Assembly (NCBI GenBank): GCA_965243145.1
Contig: CBDEUB010000002.1
Coordinates: 434,001 to 498,000, forward strand
Length of the DNA stretch: 64,000 nucleotides
Direction of reading: 5' to 3'
Source: CBDBLK01 sp965243145
Lineage (GTDB): Bacteria; Bdellovibrionota; Bacteriovoracia; Bacteriovoracales; Bacteriovoracaceae
In this document: positions 9,645 to 16,695 of the stretch, one piece after another
How the letters are laid out: each line of letters starts with the position of its first letter
Position numbering within the stretch: the first letter of the stretch is position 1
The notes under the pieces: model-generated
Seen by the model: only the letters and a program-made list of their open reading frames with translations
Told to the model about the DNA's origin: nothing
Database searches by the model: none
Translations under genes and position numbers: made by a program

Positions 9645-9695
9645 ATTGTTTATAAATAATTTTTATTTGTCAACATTTGGCCCATGAATTAGTCT
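9645..9695. promoter_or_regulatory. Back-to-back divergent promoters sharing one -35 region
   Basis: Plus strand: TTGTCA (9667-9672), 17-bp spacer, TAGTCT (9690-9695), then 6 nt to the ATG at 9702. Minus strand: TTGACA (9673-9668), 17-bp spacer, AACAAT (9650-9645), then 6 nt to the ATG at 9638. The two -35 hexamers overlap in TTGTCAA, so polymerase could occupy only one side at a time. No Shine-Dalgarno site is present on either side, and both messages are predicted to be leaderless. Confidence 0.6.
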
Positions 9696-9701
9696 CAAGT
9701 T

Positions 9702-10757
9702 ATGCACCAGGCCCCCCACATTCCCTCCCTGCCGGCCAAAACCACCAAGGCCATACTGGAGAGCAAGCGGCCAGACATTGCCGAAATTGAACTCACCCTC
9801 TTTGAAAACTGCCCGGTCAACTGCCACTTTTGCTTCCACGACAAAAAATCCCCGGTGGGCCTCACTCGCGCGGACATGTTTTCCAAAATTCCCCTGGTGG
9901 CCCAATTTTTAGACAAGCAAAAAGGGCGGGTTCAGTTAGCACAAATTAACTTGGTGGGGGGGGAACTGCTGCAAGACCGCTGGATGGAGCGCTTGTGCCG
10001 CGACTATTTTGGCCTTTTAGTCGCCTTGAAACCCCACTTTGCCCGCAACCGCCTCCCCATGAAAGTGGTTATCGTCAGCAATTTTTTGTTTCAAAAGCGC
10101 GAAGTGGTGAAGGCACTGATCGACGACTTGCGGGCGACGCACATCGACGCCCACTTGATCGCCTCTTACGACTTTCACGGGCGGCCAATTTCTTCCGTCT
10201 ACCGCCAGAATATCGCCTACTTTGGGCCAAACTACATCACTTCCATCAATGCGGTGGGAACCCGCCAATCTATAGCGGCCTTTCAAAAAAACAAAGATAG
10301 CTATTTTCAAGAACTCTACCAAAATTTTAATGTCTATTTTGACGATTTTATTCCCGACCCCGGCAGCGAAGACTCCCTCCCCTCCGACCGGGAATTTTAC
10401 CAGTGGTATCGCTTTATCGCCGAACACTACCCCAAGATTCAACCCGTGGCCGAACTCTTAAACAACCGTGAAAACAAAATGCACTGCCTGTCCCTCAACA
10501 AAATTACCATTTTCCCCGACAACCGCACCTCCAACTGCCGCTGGTACCGCTACCGGCAAGAACACTTCAACACCCAACTGGACATGAAAGATAACGCCGG
10601 CATGATGCAAAACTTTCTCGACGAAATGGGCTGCCTCTCATGCCGCTATTTCCAGCGCTGCGGGTTTCGCTGCTTTACCCAGTGGGATTGGAAAACGCGC
10701 CGGCGGGATATGCCCCAATGCCCGATGCAGGCCTTTTTTGACCATTTCGCAGCTTAA
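9702..10757 (+). CDS. Radical SAM protein with SPASM-like C-terminus
   Basis: A 351-residue cytoplasmic enzyme. CPVNCHFC (Cys37, 41, 44) is the CxxxCxxC motif that binds the SAM-cleaving 4Fe-4S cluster. A GGE-like motif (VGGELL) follows at about residue 88. The C-terminal part holds many cysteines (around residues 260-345, including GCLSCRYFQRCGFRC), as in SPASM/twitch domains that bind auxiliary clusters. Enzymes of this build commonly modify ribosomally made peptides, forming thioether or C-C links. It is divergent from two unknown genes, one with a CxxxCxxxC tail, and a second SPASM-type enzyme lies about 1 kb downstream on the other strand. The promoter predicts a leaderless start. Confidence 0.85.
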   Translation: MHQAPHIPSLPAKTTKAILESKRPDIAEIELTLFENCPVNCHFCFHDKKSPVGLTRADMFSKIPLVAQFLDKQKGRVQLAQINLVGGELLQDRWMERLCRDYFGLLVALKPHFARNRLPMKVVIVSNFLFQKREVVKALIDDLRATHIDAHLIASYDFHGRPISSVYRQNIAYFGPNYITSINAVGTRQSIAAFQKNKDSYFQELYQNFNVYFDDFIPDPGSEDSLPSDREFYQWYRFIAEHYPKIQPVAELLNNRENKMHCLSLNKITIFPDNRTSNCRWYRYRQEHFNTQLDMKDNAGMMQNFLDEMGCLSCRYFQRCGFRCFTQWDWKTRRRDMPQCPMQAFFDHFAA

Positions 10758-10782
10758 CTCGCACCCCAACTACTAGGCCTTA

Positions 10783-11355
10783 TTATTTGCACTCCGGCAG
10801 TACATCTTTAAGATTTGCGGGTTTTATTTCTTCGCCAATCCTATAAACAGATATTTTATTCTCTTGGAAATAGAGAATATTTTTTACACCAGGTTTTTTT
10901 AAACTTTTAGCATAATCAACAAATCTATCTTTTGAAACCTCACTCTCTTTAGCAATAAGAAAACCACTAGCATGAAATCCCGCCCCCTTTGCAAAAGTAA
11001 CGCTCGTTTCTCGCCTTGCTACAGCGTTTCTTTTGGAGCGGCCTTCCAGGTTACTCAAAAGAATTTGCACATCATTACTGGCATCCATCTCTGCAACAGG
11101 AGAAATACCCCCTGGGCCATCATTACAAGAGACATAATCTTTTGGAGTAACTTTTTTGGAATCCGCCTTGCAAACCTTACCGCCACAAGTCGTCACTATA
11201 TAATAATTTTCTTTCTCAAAACAATGCTTCCCAAAGAGAAATGTTTCCCCTTCTCCCCTGTCCACCAAGCATGAACTTGCATAAAGACTATTGCTTACAC
11301 AAATCAGGAGAAGAATCTTCAGGAACTCTTCTTGAAAAAATAATCTTTCTTTCAT
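10783..11355 (-). CDS. Secreted protein of unknown function
   Basis: About 190 residues with a hydrophobic N-terminal segment (FLKILLLICVSNSLYA) that looks like a cleavable signal peptide, followed by a Cys-containing region (CLVDRG, CGGKVC). The start is uncertain: ATGs at 11358 and 11355 follow a GAGGGG site, and either choice overlaps the end of the upstream gene by about 70 bp. The base composition is clearly more AT-rich than the radical SAM genes on either side, suggesting that this and the next gene were acquired together and split the radical SAM locus. No family recognised. Confidence 0.65.
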   Translation of the reverse strand: MKERLFFQEEFLKILLLICVSNSLYASSCLVDRGEGETFLFGKHCFEKENYYIVTTCGGKVCKADSKKVTPKDYVSCNDGPGGISPVAEMDASNDVQILLSNLEGRSKRNAVARRETSVTFAKGAGFHASGFLIAKESEVSKDRFVDYAKSLKKPGVKNILYFQENKISVYRIGEEIKPANLKDVLPECK

Positions 11356-11857
11356 CATTAACCCCTCGCAATTCAGATTCAATAAACTCGGCCCCGCATC
11401 TTAAATAGTATGTGGCCTTTTTTCCAAACCAAACAATTCGATATTTCTCAGAACTTTTTTCAGACAACAAGGCCATGGGAAAAACTGGCCCTTCTTTATT
11501 TTTTAATGAATTTTCTCCCCAACAATACATATAAAGCGCAAGCGTTGTTGTAAGAAAAATGAAAACCAAGTACATGATAAAGGACTTACAATTTCCCTCG
11601 AAACGCTTGGAAATCAATTTTTCTATACCAAAAATCAATGCCAGAAAAAAACAAATGAGCAGTGTTACAAGAAAGGCCGCACCCTTTCCCGCATAAAGGA
11701 TGGCCCTGATAAAAAAATTTGCGGCCTCGAGATATTCGGGAGTTTCTGGAATTTTTAAATATTCAATATAACCTAAGGTAAACGAATACGAAGCGGCCAC
11801 AAAAATGATGGCCACTGCACTCACTTGTTGAATCCCTCTATCTAAAACACTACTCAC
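11288..11857 (-). CDS. AT-rich three-helix membrane protein
   Basis: A 189-residue protein starting at GTG (11857-11855) with three hydrophobic segments at roughly residues 11-31, 50-78 and 91-112, then a C-terminal soluble domain of about 75 residues. TAAAAT lies 7 nt before the start, with ATGACT 17 bp further up, so the message may be leaderless. It overlaps the following secreted-protein gene by about 70 bp, implying a two-gene unit. Low GC compared with its neighbours suggests horizontal acquisition. No family recognised. Confidence 0.65.
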   Translation of the reverse strand: MSSVLDRGIQQVSAVAIIFVAASYSFTLGYIEYLKIPETPEYLEAANFFIRAILYAGKGAAFLVTLLICFFLALIFGIEKLISKRFEGNCKSFIMYLVFIFLTTTLALYMYCWGENSLKNKEGPVFPMALLSEKSSEKYRIVWFGKKATYYLRCGAEFIESELRGVNDERKIIFSRRVPEDSSPDLCKQ

Positions 11858-11884
11858 AGTGTCAATTTTATGCCATCAAAAAAT

Positions 11885-11912
11885 GTGAGTCATTACAATA
11901 TGAGTCATTACA
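11885..11912. promoter_or_regulatory. Direct repeat of TGAGTCATTACA, possible operator
   Basis: Two exact 12-bp copies (11885-11896 and 11901-11912), 16 bp apart centre to centre, with TGAGTCA itself nearly palindromic. They overlap the -35 of the 11857 gene and the stop codon of the second radical SAM gene. The spacing fits regulator binding on successive turns, but duplication by chance cannot be excluded. Confidence 0.35.
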
Positions 11913-13011
11913 TCGAGGCCAGGGCGTGAGGGGCGTACTTGGGCCTTAACTGATGGGGAAACCAACACTCCCTGGCCCCCTGTAATTGCATCATATTGAG
12001 CACATTGCGGCCGACACAAGCAACCAGGTGTTCACATTCCGCGCACTGATCGGTCTGGCGGGCGTACTCAAAACCCAACTTGAGCAACTCTTGATGTTGG
12101 CCCAAAATAGAATCGCCATTCAACTCTTTGACTCTCAAAAGTTCACTGGTATCCACGATCTGCTCGTAGACAAAGGGACTAAAATACACCTGGCCACCAG
12201 TAAAATTGAGAAAGATGGTGTTGGCGGTGTTGTGCTCTTTGTCCCAATCGGCAAAACACATTCCTTCATAATCCTCCCGCTCCATCAATGCTTGCAAAAA
12301 ATCCTTCCACGACTTGAGAATTTTGGCAGAAAATTGGCGGTTTTGCAGGCGGAAAAATCCGGGACTAAATTCCATAATGGTTTCAAACTTTTTGGCCACC
12401 ACGCCCATTAAGTCGATATAGCGATGGCGCAACAATATATCTTTATGCATGTTGATGAGGTAAAACCATTCTATGATTTTGGGGGTGTGGTGTTTAAAAA
12501 AATCGATCACCCAAAAGTTGTCGCGCATATAAGTGGCATCTTGGCCCAGAATTTTTTTTATATCCAAGAGCACTAGAAATTCCATCATCAAATCTTTTTT
12601 AAAATGGACGGGATTGTCCAAAAGTTTAAAAATCTCGCCAAACCTCTCCCTATTGAGAGGTGAGAAAATGCAAGGAACCGCCAGGTGGGTTTCGGGGTGG
12701 AAGTGAAACAACTCTTGAAAAAGGGAATTTTTGAGGATGTCCGGCGTGTTGGCCGCACTCAAAAAATCGGTCGGCCCCAATATAACTTCACGCAGACGCC
12801 AACCGGCGCGACTCATCCCCTCGGCCACCGTGTGGGCCTGTTTGAGCACCGATTGGATGGGCCAGGCCTCTCCCCTTTTGTCCACAAAACAACCGTAGCA
12901 ACTGTGCTGGCAACCATTTAAAAGGCCTAAATTGAGAATAAAATCGGTGCTGTCGATATAGTGGCGATCGGTGCGGCGGCCGCGTTCCAAGAGATGGGAC
13001 TCTACCGTCAT
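11908..13011 (-). CDS. Second radical SAM protein with SPASM-like C-terminus
   Basis: A 367-residue enzyme. CQHSCYGC (Cys34, 38, 41) is the radical SAM CxxxCxxC motif. The C-terminus holds CAECEHLVACVGRN at about residue 320 and a further Cys (RECWFP) near residue 348, as in SPASM-type auxiliary cluster domains. The central part is diverged and not obviously similar to the enzyme at 9702, so this is a distinct partner rather than a duplicate. Its promoter closely resembles the one at 9645-9695 (TTGACA, AT-rich 17-bp spacer, -10, then 6 nt to ATG), which suggests shared expression with the other radical SAM locus genes. Likely role: peptide or protein modification; the substrate is inferred. 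Confidence 0.8.
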   Translation of the reverse strand: MTVESHLLERGRRTDRHYIDSTDFILNLGLLNGCQHSCYGCFVDKRGEAWPIQSVLKQAHTVAEGMSRAGWRLREVILGPTDFLSAANTPDILKNSLFQELFHFHPETHLAVPCIFSPLNRERFGEIFKLLDNPVHFKKDLMMEFLVLLDIKKILGQDATYMRDNFWVIDFFKHHTPKIIEWFYLINMHKDILLRHRYIDLMGVVAKKFETIMEFSPGFFRLQNRQFSAKILKSWKDFLQALMEREDYEGMCFADWDKEHNTANTIFLNFTGGQVYFSPFVYEQIVDTSELLRVKELNGDSILGQHQELLKLGFEYARQTDQCAECEHLVACVGRNVLNMMQLQGARECWFPHQLRPKYAPHALASM

Positions 13012-13017
13012 ACCCCT

Positions 13018-13046
13018 GTTATAAATAAATATTATTTATATGTCAA
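13018..13046 (-). promoter_or_regulatory. Consensus sigma-70 promoter for the second radical SAM gene
   Basis: TTGACA (13046-13041), exactly 17 bp, TATAAC (13023-13018), then 6 nt (AGGGGT) to the ATG at 13011. Transcription should start at or next to the start codon. The promoter overlaps the last codons of lspA. The AT-rich spacer resembles that of the divergent promoters at 9645-9695. Confidence 0.7.
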
Positions 13047-13563
13047 CTTGAGGATTTGCCCGACTCTTTTTCTTTAAAAAATCCCTGAGATGAACCACCA
13101 CCAACAGGCCCAGGCCCGTCATAATCACCGCATCGGCGACATTAAACACATTGGTTTGCCAAAAACTGCCGGGAAACCCCACCCAAAACATATCCACCAC
13201 GAACCCCAGGCGCAGGCGATCCAGCATATTGCCCCACCCCCCGGCAACGATCAAACTGAGGCCAATCGCCTCGCCCTTCTCCACCGAGCGACTCAAAACA
13301 ATATGGCCCATCAACACCACTAAGATGATCGTGGGGAAGGCGATCAAAAAGGCCACCCGCAAAGGTTCAGGCCAATGGCCCCCGAGTCCCCCCCAGGCCC
13401 CCTGGTTTTCAACATAGAGCAATCTGGCCAGGCCGCCGAAAAAGGAGAGGGAGGCCCGCCCGCGCAGGTGCTCCACCGCCAGCAGTTTGCTCCACTGGTC
13501 TAGGGCCAAAATCAATAACAGGGAAAGGCCCAAAATTTGCGCCTTCCAAAGACGGAACTTCAC
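13036..13563 (-). CDS. lspA: Lipoprotein signal peptidase II
   Basis: A 175-residue inner-membrane aspartic protease that removes the signal peptide of prolipoproteins after diacylglyceryl modification of the lipobox cysteine. Four hydrophobic segments are visible. The family motifs are present: DQWSK near the N-terminus, a variant of the N-x-GAxx motif (VENQGAWGG), GGxxGNMLDRL with the first catalytic Asp, VVDMF, and FNVADAVI with the second Asp. Length fits the family. Translation starts at GTG (13563-13561). The many lipoproteins encoded nearby are expected substrates. It is followed immediately by the radical SAM gene promoter rather than by ileS or other usual partners. Confidence 0.93.
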   Translation of the reverse strand: MKFRLWKAQILGLSLLLILALDQWSKLLAVEHLRGRASLSFFGGLARLLYVENQGAWGGLGGHWPEPLRVAFLIAFPTIILVVLMGHIVLSRSVEKGEAIGLSLIVAGGWGNMLDRLRLGFVVDMFWVGFPGSFWQTNVFNVADAVIMTGLGLLVVVHLRDFLKKKSRANPQVDI

Positions 13564-13728
13564 AAGGAGAAGTTTTACCTTGTTATTGCCTCGTTGGCAA
13601 GCGGGGGGCGTAACCCTAAAGTAGTTGAACCAGTATTAACGACCGTCCAAGAAGTGAGGATAAGCTGGGAAAGGCCAAAAATCGACCTTAGCTAGAATTG
13701 GCAAAGAAGCGGAGTGAAGGCCCGGCCC

Positions 13729-13756
13729 CCCCAAAGGCCTTTTTTAGGCCTGTTTT
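13729..13756 (-). terminator. Hairpin at the end of the Rpn-type gene
   Basis: AGGCC/GGCCT arms around an A-rich loop overlap the stop codon of the nuclease gene. The same hairpin and flanking bases recur at the end of the truncated paralogue near 33045-33060. Only a weak T-run follows, so termination efficiency is doubtful. The rest of 13564-13743 holds no gene that I can see. Confidence 0.4.
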
Positions 13757-14676
13757 GCCAATTCGCGGATTTCTTTAAGGGAAAGGCCAGTTGTCTTGCT
13801 GATAAATCTGGGTTCGGTTCCAGCTTCGAGCAATTTAAGGGCGATTTCGACAGCTTTCTTTTTTTCGCCCTCTGTGCGGCCTTGTTCAAGGCCTTCTTCT
13901 TTCGCTAGATCGAGAGAATATTTCAAAGGTGGCATAACTCTTTCCTCTTCTGGTAGGCCTTGGGCCTCTATTTCTTTAACGACTTTCCAAAGTTTCGGGT
14001 TGTACTGGCAGACATAATCAACTGCCCTTTCTATTATTCCTTGCCTCTCTTCCTTATTTGAGACACCTTTTAACTTTGGGCCAAGGTCGAAAAGTTCCTT
14101 TAGGGTACTTTTCTTAACATCCCATATTTTTTGCATTATATAAATTGCGGGGCCTGATGTCAATTCCCTGATGTCCTCAGTGCCAAGGTCTTGTAAATTC
14201 AAGAGTTTACAAGTGAAATTGACGATATTTTCCCCAAACTCGCGGCGAATGGCAGGGCCTAAGGCCAAAGAATCTTGAAAGTTCAACGGCCTTTTCCACT
14301 CCCTATCCTTGCCGTGATAGACCAGAATTGGAATAACGGCGTGAGTGGATTTTTTATAAATTTGCGCCTGATACCCCAACAACTGTTGCAAGAGTTCAGC
14401 GTACTGCCCGCTTTTATGCTCAAGAAGGAACAGGATGCGCGTTTGCTTTCGGGTTCTCTTCCTTTCGACGGAGAAAATTAAATCGATTCTTTTTTCGTTT
14501 AATTCCTCATCTATCAATGTGGTAAGTTCCGACTGAATGGTGCTCCAGTCGAACATGGCGAATTGTTCAGGCGTGAGAACTAAACGGAAAATGTCCAAGC
14601 AATACTTTTTATCGCCGAAAATTTCCTTAAAAAACGCATCGTGAAGCTGTTTCTTCGATTGGGCCGCTTTGCTCAT
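13744..14676 (-). CDS. Rpn family PD-(D/E)XK recombination-promoting nuclease
   Basis: A 310-residue protein of the transposase_31/Rpn type. The N-terminal half carries the PD-(D/E)XK core: KRIDLIFSV (Asp) followed by RILFLLEHKS (Glu-x-Lys), and VYHGKDREW, all typical of the family. The C-terminal part is charged and ends in a helix-turn-helix-like tail (AGTEPRFISKTTGLSLKEIRELAKQA). Characterised Rpn proteins are DNA endonucleases that stimulate recA-independent recombination; similar proteins are often present in many copies. A truncated paralogue with the same last residues lies at 33054-33461. Promoter elements TTGCCT, 17 bp, TAATAT end 6 nt before the ATG, so the message may be leaderless. 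Confidence 0.88.
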   Translation of the reverse strand: MSKAAQSKKQLHDAFFKEIFGDKKYCLDIFRLVLTPEQFAMFDWSTIQSELTTLIDEELNEKRIDLIFSVERKRTRKQTRILFLLEHKSGQYAELLQQLLGYQAQIYKKSTHAVIPILVYHGKDREWKRPLNFQDSLALGPAIRREFGENIVNFTCKLLNLQDLGTEDIRELTSGPAIYIMQKIWDVKKSTLKELFDLGPKLKGVSNKEERQGIIERAVDYVCQYNPKLWKVVKEIEAQGLPEEERVMPPLKYSLDLAKEEGLEQGRTEGEKKKAVEIALKLLEAGTEPRFISKTTGLSLKEIRELAKQA

Positions 14677-14682
14677 TCGGGG

Positions 14683-14711
14683 ATATTAGGCCAGTGAAGG
14701 GGAAAAGGCAA
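14683..14711 (-). promoter_or_regulatory. Promoter of the Rpn-type gene
   Basis: TTGCCT (14711-14706), 17-bp spacer, TAATAT (14688-14683), then six bases (CCCCGA) to the ATG at 14676. There is no Shine-Dalgarno site, so a leaderless message is predicted. Confidence 0.55.
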
Positions 14712-14891
14712 AAAAGTTTTTTCACGCTTGGCATGGCCGAAAACTCCTACAATTTCAAAGCTTCGAAATGAAGTTTTAAAAATCACACAGGATTAAGAAG
14801 TGTCCAAAAAATTCTCAACATTTTTAGAGAAATGGAAAATCCTCGACATTCGGCGGCCGGCAGAATTATGCGGTGAAATCTCTCTGCCCAA

Positions 14892-14911
14892 CCTCCGCGA
14901 AAAAGCGGAGG
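14892..14911 (-). terminator. Hairpin downstream of the lipoprotein metallopeptidase gene
   Basis: A perfect 7-bp stem CCTCCGC/GCGGAGG with a 6-nt loop lies 7 bp after the stop codon of the 15526-14918 gene. No T-run follows, so it may be a processing or stabilising hairpin rather than a strong terminator. The remainder of 14677-14891 shows no gene. Confidence 0.5.
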
Positions 14912-14917
14912 ATACAC

Positions 14918-15526
14918 CTATTTTTTCTCTTTGGCGGCCTGAATAAACTGGGCCTCCAATTCGTCCGGTTTACAGTTGTTGTTTTGGCCAGGATTTTTGG
15001 CCGTATAGGTCGGAGAACACTGGAACAATTCCCGCAAATAGGCCGCTTCAAATTGTTCAAACTCCCCCGGCACCACCAAAATGCCGTTCATCAAACTCAA
15101 TTTGTGCGTTTCATTTGAGTTCTGATCCCCCTCACTTTGATATGTCCCATCATGATGGTTGCGCGCCAGACGGCAATGCCCCAATTCGTGAAAAATCAGG
15201 GATTCGCGGTATTTCTCATTCTTGCCCCCCCCCTCTTCCCACCACTTCTGGCGGATGATGATCTCCTTAGTGCCGTCCCCGTACTGGGTGCATATCCCCT
15301 GCACTGTGGCCTCGTCGGGATCGTAAAAATTGATCGGAATATTCCCCACTTTAAAACTGGGGTCTCCCAAATATTTGCGGCCGTGCGCTTCAAACTTTTC
15401 AATATAGGGGTTGAACACCGGATTGCTGGCCTTAAAGCGGCGACTCTCCTGCTGGAACTGCTTGCCGCAAGAGGTGAAGAGAAACGCCGAGATGGCCAAT
15501 GGGAGAAATAAGGTTTGTGTCTTCAT
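14918..15526 (-). CDS. Lipoprotein with HExxH zinc metallopeptidase motif
   Basis: A 202-residue lipoprotein. The signal peptide ends in a lipobox (FTSC, Cys20). HELGHCRLARNHHDG at residues 113-127 gives the zinc-binding and catalytic HExxH with a further His about six residues on, the layout of small metzincin-like or putative zinc metallopeptidases. Two later cysteines may form a disulfide. The likely location is the periplasmic face of a membrane. The ATG at 15526 is preferred to an upstream in-frame GTG/ATG because it begins a normal signal peptide. The substrate is unknown. The gene is alone, followed by a hairpin. Confidence 0.8.
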   Translation of the reverse strand: MKTQTLFLPLAISAFLFTSCGKQFQQESRRFKASNPVFNPYIEKFEAHGRKYLGDPSFKVGNIPINFYDPDEATVQGICTQYGDGTKEIIIRQKWWEEGGGKNEKYRESLIFHELGHCRLARNHHDGTYQSEGDQNSNETHKLSLMNGILVVPGEFEQFEAAYLRELFQCSPTYTAKNPGQNNNCKPDELEAQFIQAAKEKK

Positions 15527-15604
15527 AGTGGCAATACTCCCCCTTCCCATCGGTTTTTTTGGCCGAGAACTTTACCAGGGAACCTCTTTTTTTCTTTTTT
15601 GTGT

Positions 15605-15721
15605 TATGCTGAAAAGGGATGGGAGACGCTGCCCCGTATGAGGCAAGCGCCCGGCCCATAAGGCGGCCATAGGAGAGGGGGTTAAATGGGGTAGGTTCTT
15701 CCCCCCCTTCTCTCCCATTCC
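15605..15721 (+). ncRNA. Structured RNA-like unit, copy 1
   Basis: An extended -10 element (TG, one base, TATGCT; 15605-15610) is followed 5 nt later by GGGATGGGAG (15616-15625), which can pair with CTCCCATTCC (15712-15721). Inside the closing stem are a hairpin CGCTGCC/GGCAAGCG with one bulged A, a short GGCC/GGCC element and a G-rich/C-rich hairpin (GAGAGGGGG with CCCCCCTTCTC). No open frame of note lies on the plus strand. A second copy follows 183 bp later with different bases in the last two hairpins but pairing preserved, which supports a functional RNA. The transcript would be about 105 nt or longer. It does not match SRP, 6S, tmRNA or RNase P features that I know. Confidence 0.55.
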
Positions 15722-15777
15722 TGCTCCACTTATCGGCAATACCAAAAAACTTTTTAACCGGCAGGGGTTCCTCAAAG
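15721..15777 (+). repeat. 57-bp direct repeat, copy 1
   Basis: The 57 bp from CTGCTCCAC to CCTCAAAG recur at 15894-15950 without a visible difference, immediately 3' of each RNA-like unit. The segment can form CCTGC/GCAGG, which in copy 2 would compete with the closing stem of the RNA unit. Confidence 0.85.
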
Positions 15778-15788
15778 AACAATTGTGC

Positions 15789-15894
15789 TATGATAAAAGG
15801 GATGGGAGACGCTGCCCCGTATAAGGCAAGCGCCCGGCCTAGGCCGTGAAAGTGGGGGGGAGTGCTGGATTCACCTGCCCCCATCTCCCATCCC
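15789..15894 (+). ncRNA. Structured RNA-like unit, copy 2
   Basis: The extended -10 element TGCTATGAT (TATGAT 15789-15794) is followed by GGGATGGGAG (15799-15808), pairing perfectly with CTCCCATCCC (15885-15894). The first inner hairpin CGCTGCC/GGCAAGCG is identical to copy 1. The second is a perfect CGGCCTAGGCCG palindrome in place of the GGCC element. The third is TGGGGG...GTG/CAC...CCCCCA, different in sequence from copy 1 but equivalent in position and pairing. The unit lies directly upstream of the phosphatase gene, so it could act as a leader for it or as a separate small RNA. Confidence 0.55.
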
Positions 15895-15950
15895 TGCTCC
15901 ACTTATCGGCAATACCAAAAAACTTTTTAACCGGCAGGGGTTCCTCAAAG
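15894..15950 (+). repeat. 57-bp direct repeat, copy 2
   Basis: Second copy of the segment at 15721-15777; it ends exactly at the GTG start of the phosphatase gene. The unit-to-unit offset is 183 bp at the 5' side and 173 bp here, so the tandem duplication has since lost or gained about 10 bp inside the RNA-like part. Confidence 0.85.
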
Positions 15951-16648
15951 TGTCGAAAGTTTTGACAGTGGCCAGACAAAAGCACCGAACACTGTTCATT
16001 GGCGATATTCACGGTTGTCACCGGGAGCTGTGCAATCTGTTGGACAAAGTCGACTTTACCCCGGCCACGGATCGCCTCATTTTTCTCGGGGACATCCTCA
16101 ACCGGGGGCCAAACTCCATCGGCGTGCTGGAACTCGTCCACAGTATCCCCTGTGAAGTCATCCTGGGAAACCACGAACTCGGATTGTTACAATACGCCCG
16201 CGCCCGGCGGAAAAAGCGCAATCCCGATTTTGAGCGGGTGTTGGAGCAAATGGGAAAACAGCGGCCCTATTACTTGAGTTGGCTCGCCAATCTCCCCACC
16301 TTTATCGAGTCCCCCTCTTTTCTGGCGGTGCACGCGGGCCTGATTCCTGGCCTCTCCCTCCGCCAACATCCCCCCGGAGTGATCACCCGCCTGCGCACCT
16401 GGGGCGGAGACTTTAACGACCTGGACAACCCCATCAATCCCCCCTGGTTCCACCAATACCGGGGCAAAAAGCTGGTGGTTTACGGGCACTGGGCCACCAT
16501 GGGCCTCACGATCCGAAAACACACCATCGGCCTGGATTCCGGTTGCGTGTGGGGCGGGGCCTTGAGCGCTCTGGAGTTGCCGGGGCGAAAGATCACCCAA
16601 GTTAAGGCCCACACCACCTATGTCAGACCTGATCTTTCCACACAGTAA
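15950..16648 (+). CDS. PPP-family metallophosphatase (ApaH/PrpE-like)
   Basis: A 232-residue cytoplasmic phosphoesterase. All PPP-family metal-binding motifs are present: GDIHG (about residue 23), GDILNRGP (about residue 47), GNHE (about residue 72), a conserved His in AVHAG, and YGHW followed by GLDSGCVWGGAL near the C-terminus. This set occurs in symmetrical diadenosine tetraphosphatase (ApaH) and in the PrpE/bacterial Ser/Thr phosphatases; the length is closer to the latter. It hydrolyses phosphoesters with two metal ions; the exact substrate cannot be told. GTG at 15950 is the first in-frame start, with a TTG four codons later as an alternative. The tandem RNA-like repeats lie immediately upstream. 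Confidence 0.85.
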   Translation: MSKVLTVARQKHRTLFIGDIHGCHRELCNLLDKVDFTPATDRLIFLGDILNRGPNSIGVLELVHSIPCEVILGNHELGLLQYARARRKKRNPDFERVLEQMGKQRPYYLSWLANLPTFIESPSFLAVHAGLIPGLSLRQHPPGVITRLRTWGGDFNDLDNPINPPWFHQYRGKKLVVYGHWATMGLTIRKHTIGLDSGCVWGGALSALELPGRKITQVKAHTTYVRPDLSTQ

Positions 16649-16683
16649 AAAAAAAATAACTCTTAGGTTGCCAGGCCTTTTTG

Positions 16684-16689
16684 TATAAT
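16684..16689 (+). promoter_or_regulatory. Perfect -10 box six bases before a start codon
   Basis: TATAAT at 16684-16689, then GGTTTT and the ATG at 16696. No Shine-Dalgarno site or clear -35 is visible. The spacing predicts a leaderless response-regulator message. Confidence 0.5.
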
Positions 16690-16695
16690 GGTTTT

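Noticed and set aside
15432..15902. Minus-strand open frame across the tandem repeat
   Set aside because: Its apparent protein repeat comes from the duplicated RNA-like unit; it overlaps a real gene and lacks a start signal.
15605..15950. Known RNA classes (SRP, 6S, tmRNA, RNase P)
   Set aside because: The SRP GGAAG/GCAG loop and other diagnostic conserved cores were not seen; the unit is too short for tmRNA or RNase P.
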